From contig OZ007579.1 of the NCBI GenBank assembly GCA_963931925.1, positions 38,299,566 to 38,363,565 on the forward strand: a DNA stretch of 64,000 nt. The letters run 5' to 3'. How positions within the stretch are numbered: position 1 is the stretch's first letter; each line of letters opens with the position of its first letter. The notes under the pieces were generated by a model. It worked only from the letters and a program-made list of their open reading frames with translations. It searched no databases and was not told the DNA's origin. This stretch comes from Onchidella celtica (taxonomy: Eukaryota; Mollusca; Gastropoda; Systellommatophora; Onchidiidae). Shown in pieces: positions 59,701 to 64,000 of the stretch. Made by a program: the position numbers and the translations under genes.

Positions 59701-61000
59701 AAGGATCGTTGCAAAAGGGCTGTGGAGCATCACTGTATCTATTAAAATTTTTTAAATTTAAAAATTCCCTTTCTTTCAGTTTTTCTGGCTGTGCATCAAT
59801 GTCATTCAAAATACGACGAAATCTAAAAGAAATCAGAGGTGATTTTGAAGTGGTCAGGGTCATCTGCTGAGGTGGTCCTATATCCATAATTACTTGTATG
59901 TCCACCTACAACAACTATGCTAAGTTTGTTGCCTTTATCACCAACATATGCATAATTTGTGCCCTAACTGACCCTATATATTTGACGTTCCCTACGTCAA
60001 GCCCACAATATTGAATACTGAAGTGACGCGAAATAGTAATGGTGTGACTACTATCAAACCGTAAGTTTAAGACGGGGTTCATGTAATATTTTAAGAGGAT
60101 CCAAGAAACTGACCAGTTTGAAAATTTCACGGTGCCTGTGAATTTACCGATCAGAAAATCCTACAGTCATTGAAACCCGATCAGATTTCAACCCACAGGA
60201 GAGGCCGTTTGAGGGTTTACAATACATTAGAAAGAGAACAACAAAAACGAAAACAAGGACAAGAAATTAACACAAGAAGAAAAAAAAAAAGAGAGTTGCA
60301 AGTGCCAAGGGCAGTAATCTTCCGGAAATGAAGACCGACCTCAACACAGGTCATTGAAAATCTAAGATCGCATGCGAAAAAATAAATGAAATAAACAATG
60401 AGTTTTCCAGAAACTTGCAAGAAACTGAGGGCACCTTTTTCTAAATGGACTAGAAAATGTAACGCATAATTTAAATGTTATTTTTGTTGTTTGGAAGGGG
60501 CGGAGATAATTTCGTCACTGGCTTTTCATTTTTGAGCCTCACAACAATCGTGTTACAAGAAGAGCCATAACTCAGTGTGTTGTGAATGGGCTGGCGCTCC
60601 ATTGCTCATATTGCAGGTCAAGGTCGCGGATCCAATTTGCAGGTCTCTCCAAGCCACTACAATATTCGCCTTGCCCAGGCCAGAAATTCTCACAGCCTTT
60701 TCTAGTATCAACACAACAGCGCCGCATATTTTGCCTTTTGTCTGCACTAGGCAAAGTTATAATGGGACCAATCTACGCTTGTATGGCCTTTGACTCCGGG
60801 AACAATTCATAGATGAAAGTTGCCCACTACACCGGGCAAACGGCACGCGATCTTCTGTGGGCAGACACGGATTCACGCTGCGCGCGCGAAAAACTGACAT
60901 GTCCGAGGCTGTATGACGTCACGGTGACATCTGAATGAACAAAAATGATCTTATGACAGACGGGTCAACTTGAGCTGCGACGGAGGGGGAAAAATGTCTG
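53754..61000. other. No host gene recognised; repeats only
   Basis: Short ORFs lack recognisable domains. Noted items are ACTAGCTAGG...CCGGC at about 54729, ACTAGATGAGCTACCGGGCA at about 55248, a (TG)n run at 58831-58844 and repeated GGTCAGT phrases between 59080 and 59680. Open stretches at 56838-57170 and 58416-58658 could not be tied to any family. Confidence 0.5.
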
Positions 61001-61435
61001 GTCCACATTACAACATTGCAATGTGGGAAAGGCATTGAAGTTTGTGTATGTGTGTAGATAGAGAGGGAGAAAAGGGGAGAGATACACAGAGGGATATTAC
61101 GAAAACGGTAATGATGTAGAGAAAGAGAATGACACTTGACAGAAGAAAGATAGAGACAGAAGAAGAAAAGAAATTGAGAAACCGAATAAAGAGACAAACA
61201 GGTGAAAGAAAGAGAGTGAGGCAGAGAGGTACTCTGATAAATAAACAAACATGAGTGAACAGCAAAGAAAGAGAGACTGAGAGAAAGAGACAGACAGAGA
61301 AAAGGATTCAAAGAAATAGCCTCAAATAGAGAGAGAGGGAGATCAGACACACACAGGCACCTAACAGACAGAAAGAAACAAAGACAAAGAAAGAAGCAGT
61401 GACAGAGAGAGAGAGAGAGAGAGGATAGTCATGGA
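61000..61435. repeat. Purine-rich (GA)n-type simple sequence
   Basis: The plus strand is dominated by AGAGA, GAAAGA and GACAGA units, ending in a (GA)n run near 61405-61425. The long minus-strand open frames rich in Ser/Leu here are by-products of this composition. Confidence 0.85.
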
Positions 61436-62519
61436 CAGACAGAAAGGAAGTTCCACTAACCCCAATACTTTCAGTTCCAGGAACAGTTCTCAAAGACGTA
61501 CGGTACCTAACCTTTTACTTCCAGAAATTTGTAGGCCACAAATCATACTTTTACTTTTACAAGAAATAAATACTTTTACACATTTTTTACCATTCTCTCC
61601 AATGAAGTGCCCAAAGTTTTACTTCAATTTCCTAAGCACCATGTGATTTGGTGGAAAATTACAATTAGATTCAATATGAATCCGACTCCAAAGTGATTAA
61701 ATTAATTCCAAAAGTTTTTTTTTTTTTCCCACAGAATTTATACCACGGCGTTTGTTGAGCCCATCGGTCGTCTGAAAATTTCCTTACGCAGGAAGAAAGT
61801 GCATATGTACATGTTGTATTTAGTTCCTTCCATGCACAAAAAGACTGCCGGGCCTAATAGTCTGTTGATCTTGATACCCAGACACCAAAGTTTGCATCCT
61901 ACTACAGTACATGTACAGCAGGTACTGAACTCCACTTACCAATGCTGTCTTCGTTTCTGGCACACATTATTTTCTTTTCAATGTCCAAGGCTGGTAAAAA
62001 AAAAAAACAAATTTAGGCTTTTTGACCACTTCTTGATAAATAAATTATTATATTATGTTCTTACACAATAGAATTTCCGAAGAATCAAGTTTAAAAATTC
62101 CGAATCAGAAACTTGTTAATCTCGAAGAATAGGGAGTTCAGTGCCCTGGGTTGCCACGTCTTGCCGAAAGAGGAAGTGTTACTGAATCTTCTCTCTCCCC
62201 CCCCCCTCCCCCTCCCCCGCACCTCCTCCCTTTTGCACACAAAATTTCATTCACAGGACAAAATGAAAGTTGAAAGTTGACAGCTCAATGGCGGGGAACG
62301 TGGTGATTAACCCTATTGGTGTGGCGTGTCAAACTCACTCAGCTACTGTGGCATGTTCGTTGGCTTTGATTGAAATTAAAATGAAAATCGGTGCATGATT
62401 GTAGTGAATATAACACACTGCAAACCTTCATACACCAAGCTCCCCCCCCCCCCCAGCTTTTCCATCACATGGCGCCACAGACACAAAAAAAAAAACATGC
62501 ACATATAAGCAAACACACA

Positions 62520-62860
62520 CGCATAGAGCATAGAGAAAGAGAGATTGGAGAAATAGAGAGACAGAGACAAACCAGAGAAAGAGAAATGAGAGAGAGAAAC
62601 AAACAAAGGAGAGAGGAAGAGAGACTGGAGAACGCGAGGAGAGGAAGTGAGACAGAGAGAAATAGACGGGGAAGTGAGACGAGGGAGAGAGAAATGACAG
62701 AAGGGCGGAGAGAGAGAGAGAGAGGAGGGGGGGTAAGACTAGAGAAAGAAAGAAAAAGAGAGAAAGGCGAGAACAAAAGAGAGAGAGAGAGCGTGTGTGT
62801 AAGAAAGAGAGAGAGAGAGAAAGACAGACAGACAGACGAGAGGGAAAGAGAGAAGGGGTC
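62520..62860. repeat. Purine-rich (GA)n tract, about 340 bp
   Basis: Almost pure purine on the plus strand, with many GAGAGA runs, a GACAGACAGACA stretch near 62823 and a GTGTGTGT interruption near 62792. Overlapping open frames on both strands reflect composition, not genes. Confidence 0.88.
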
Positions 62861-63086
62861 GGATCCAAGACAGTGTCGCATTAGCGTGCGCCATGATGAG
62901 TTGGGGCCAAAAGAAAAAAAAGAAGGAGAAGACTATAATGTTGCAGAATTCTGTAGGAATGGACACGTACAACTACAAGAAAATTGAATTTAGCGACAGC
63001 CCAAGACCAAAAGTCATAGGAAAATCATGGCAGACAATGAACACGTGTAAAGACCTTAAGGTTGGGTTTAAAGAACAGGAAGACAA

Positions 63087-63990
63087 GGACAGATGTCATG
63101 ACACAGTTATGTAATGATCGTTTAGCGTCTGAACTAGTTTGTCCATTTCAAATTGGAACAAGAGTATTAATTACTGTCATGTTATAGAGGCACGAAATGA
63201 AGATAAATATGGGTTTTGAGAACTCGTGGAAAATACACTGCATTGGGAATCAGAGCCATTTAGGCTAGTTTAATGTATAATTTACATACGCTCGGAAATT
63301 AGTGGTGTAATTTGCCCATAGTTAAATTATAAACTTGTTGGATTGGATAAAAATAAAACCACGTCTCTAATGAGAGAAAACAGTCAGTAGCAGACGAGAA
63401 AGAGGAGAGAGAAAGGCGAGAGAGAGAGAGAGAAAGAGAGAGAAAGAGAGGTGCAGGCCTGTTGGAATTTTGGAGGAAATTCCTGTCCCTGCTCTTACGG
63501 TAAGTAGGATCGAACACCTAGTCTTCTCGGATAAGGACGAAAAACTCCGAGGGGCCGCGCGCACGTTGCGCACGTTAAAAGATACCTTGGCAGTTGAAGT
63601 CGAGAAGAGCAGGCTGAACAAGACCGCTGTCAGGGTAAAATTCTCACAAAAAACAAAACAAAAAAACTAATCCATACCACGAAAACACACAGAAACAAGA
63701 ACAAGAAAAGTGACGTGTAAATGCCAAGAGCAGCGAACCTCCTAAAATGAAGACCTAACACACACAGACATCATGACACCATTGTCATAGAATAATTAAT
63801 TAGTAACACGAAGTGCCAGACCCAGTTTTGTCTATTTCAATTCGGACCCGGGTGTCAATTACCATCAAGTTACAGAAGCACAAAATGAAGATGATGTTTC
63901 TTGAGAAACGTGTGGAAAATACAGTGCAGACTAAAACAGTGGAAATCAGGGCGGATTTGTCAGTAACGTGTGGTATTTTATAATGTACAA
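63087..63990. repeat. Diverged direct duplication
   Basis: About 63087-63290 resembles about 63765-63985: both hold TGTCATGACAC, a GTCTATTTCAA/GTCCATTTCAA phrase, AAATGAAGAT and CGTGTGGAAAATACA or a near variant. A purine tract at 63394-63450 separates them. Sequence near 63715-63755 also resembles 60299-60340. Confidence 0.6.
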
Positions 63991-64000
63991 ACATACAATG

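Noticed and set aside
62391..62987. Long plus-strand open frame (198 codons) and overlapping minus-strand frames
   Set aside because: They lie in the purine-rich simple repeat; Arg/Glu and Ser/Leu runs on opposite strands come from GA composition, with no domain.
63470..63670. Plus-strand ORF with an embedded strong donor-like GTAAGT at 63500
   Set aside because: No matching acceptor or upstream exon could be tied to it, and it lies in a duplicated repeat-rich block; kept only as a weak possibility.

Overview
This is a eukaryotic genomic window: AT-rich, with spliced genes and dense, nested transposon debris. Gene content and repeat style point to an invertebrate, most probably a lophotrochozoan such as a mollusc (an inference; no species-diagnostic sequence was identified). 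Two host genes can be read exon by exon. Both lie in the left 46 kb and are transcribed divergently.

Gene 1 (minus strand, 18803 to 2184) is an F-box protein of the FBXO16 type. Seven coding exons are proposed, covering an N-terminal STWTPL motif, a FEER/KW motif, the F-box, a conserved CWYWRYLSELDQLW segment, a PWRGSD/YNYLNN segment and a basic, proline-rich tail. Its introns hold a pogo-like element, three abutting TTAA elements, hAT-type MITEs and a 5.15-kb LTR retrotransposon.

Gene 2 (plus strand, 24557 to 44857, or 46088 with an alternative last exon) is a complete Staufen gene. Sixteen coding exons join in phase to a 922-residue protein with a glutamine-rich N-terminal region and five double-stranded-RNA-binding domains. 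One intron is GC-AG, one acceptor is a CAGCAG tandem, and there are two mutually exclusive in-phase terminal exons with a good poly(A) signal between them.

Mobile elements, many bounded exactly by target-site duplications (TSDs): a Ty3/gypsy-type LTR element with the unusual domain order protease-integrase-RT-RNase H (7497-12647, TSD CTGTT); a solo LTR of the same family inside a Staufen intron (39898-41089, TSD CGCCC); two copies of an unclassified terminal-inverted-repeat (TIR) element with 7-bp TSDs (17246-18315 and 23067-24286), the second carrying a nested hAT MITE whose empty site survives in the first; a piggyBac-like remnant (20320-21754); five further TTAA-flanked elements; TA-flanked MITEs; an element with a TTCA duplication; a LINE 3' end; a Tc1-like transposase remnant; and tRNA-derived SINEs.

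From about 46 to 51 kb the sequence looks like a long Staufen 3' UTR and flank. From 52.4 to 64 kb no host gene was recognised, only repeats, a SINE, purine-rich simple repeats and diverged duplications.
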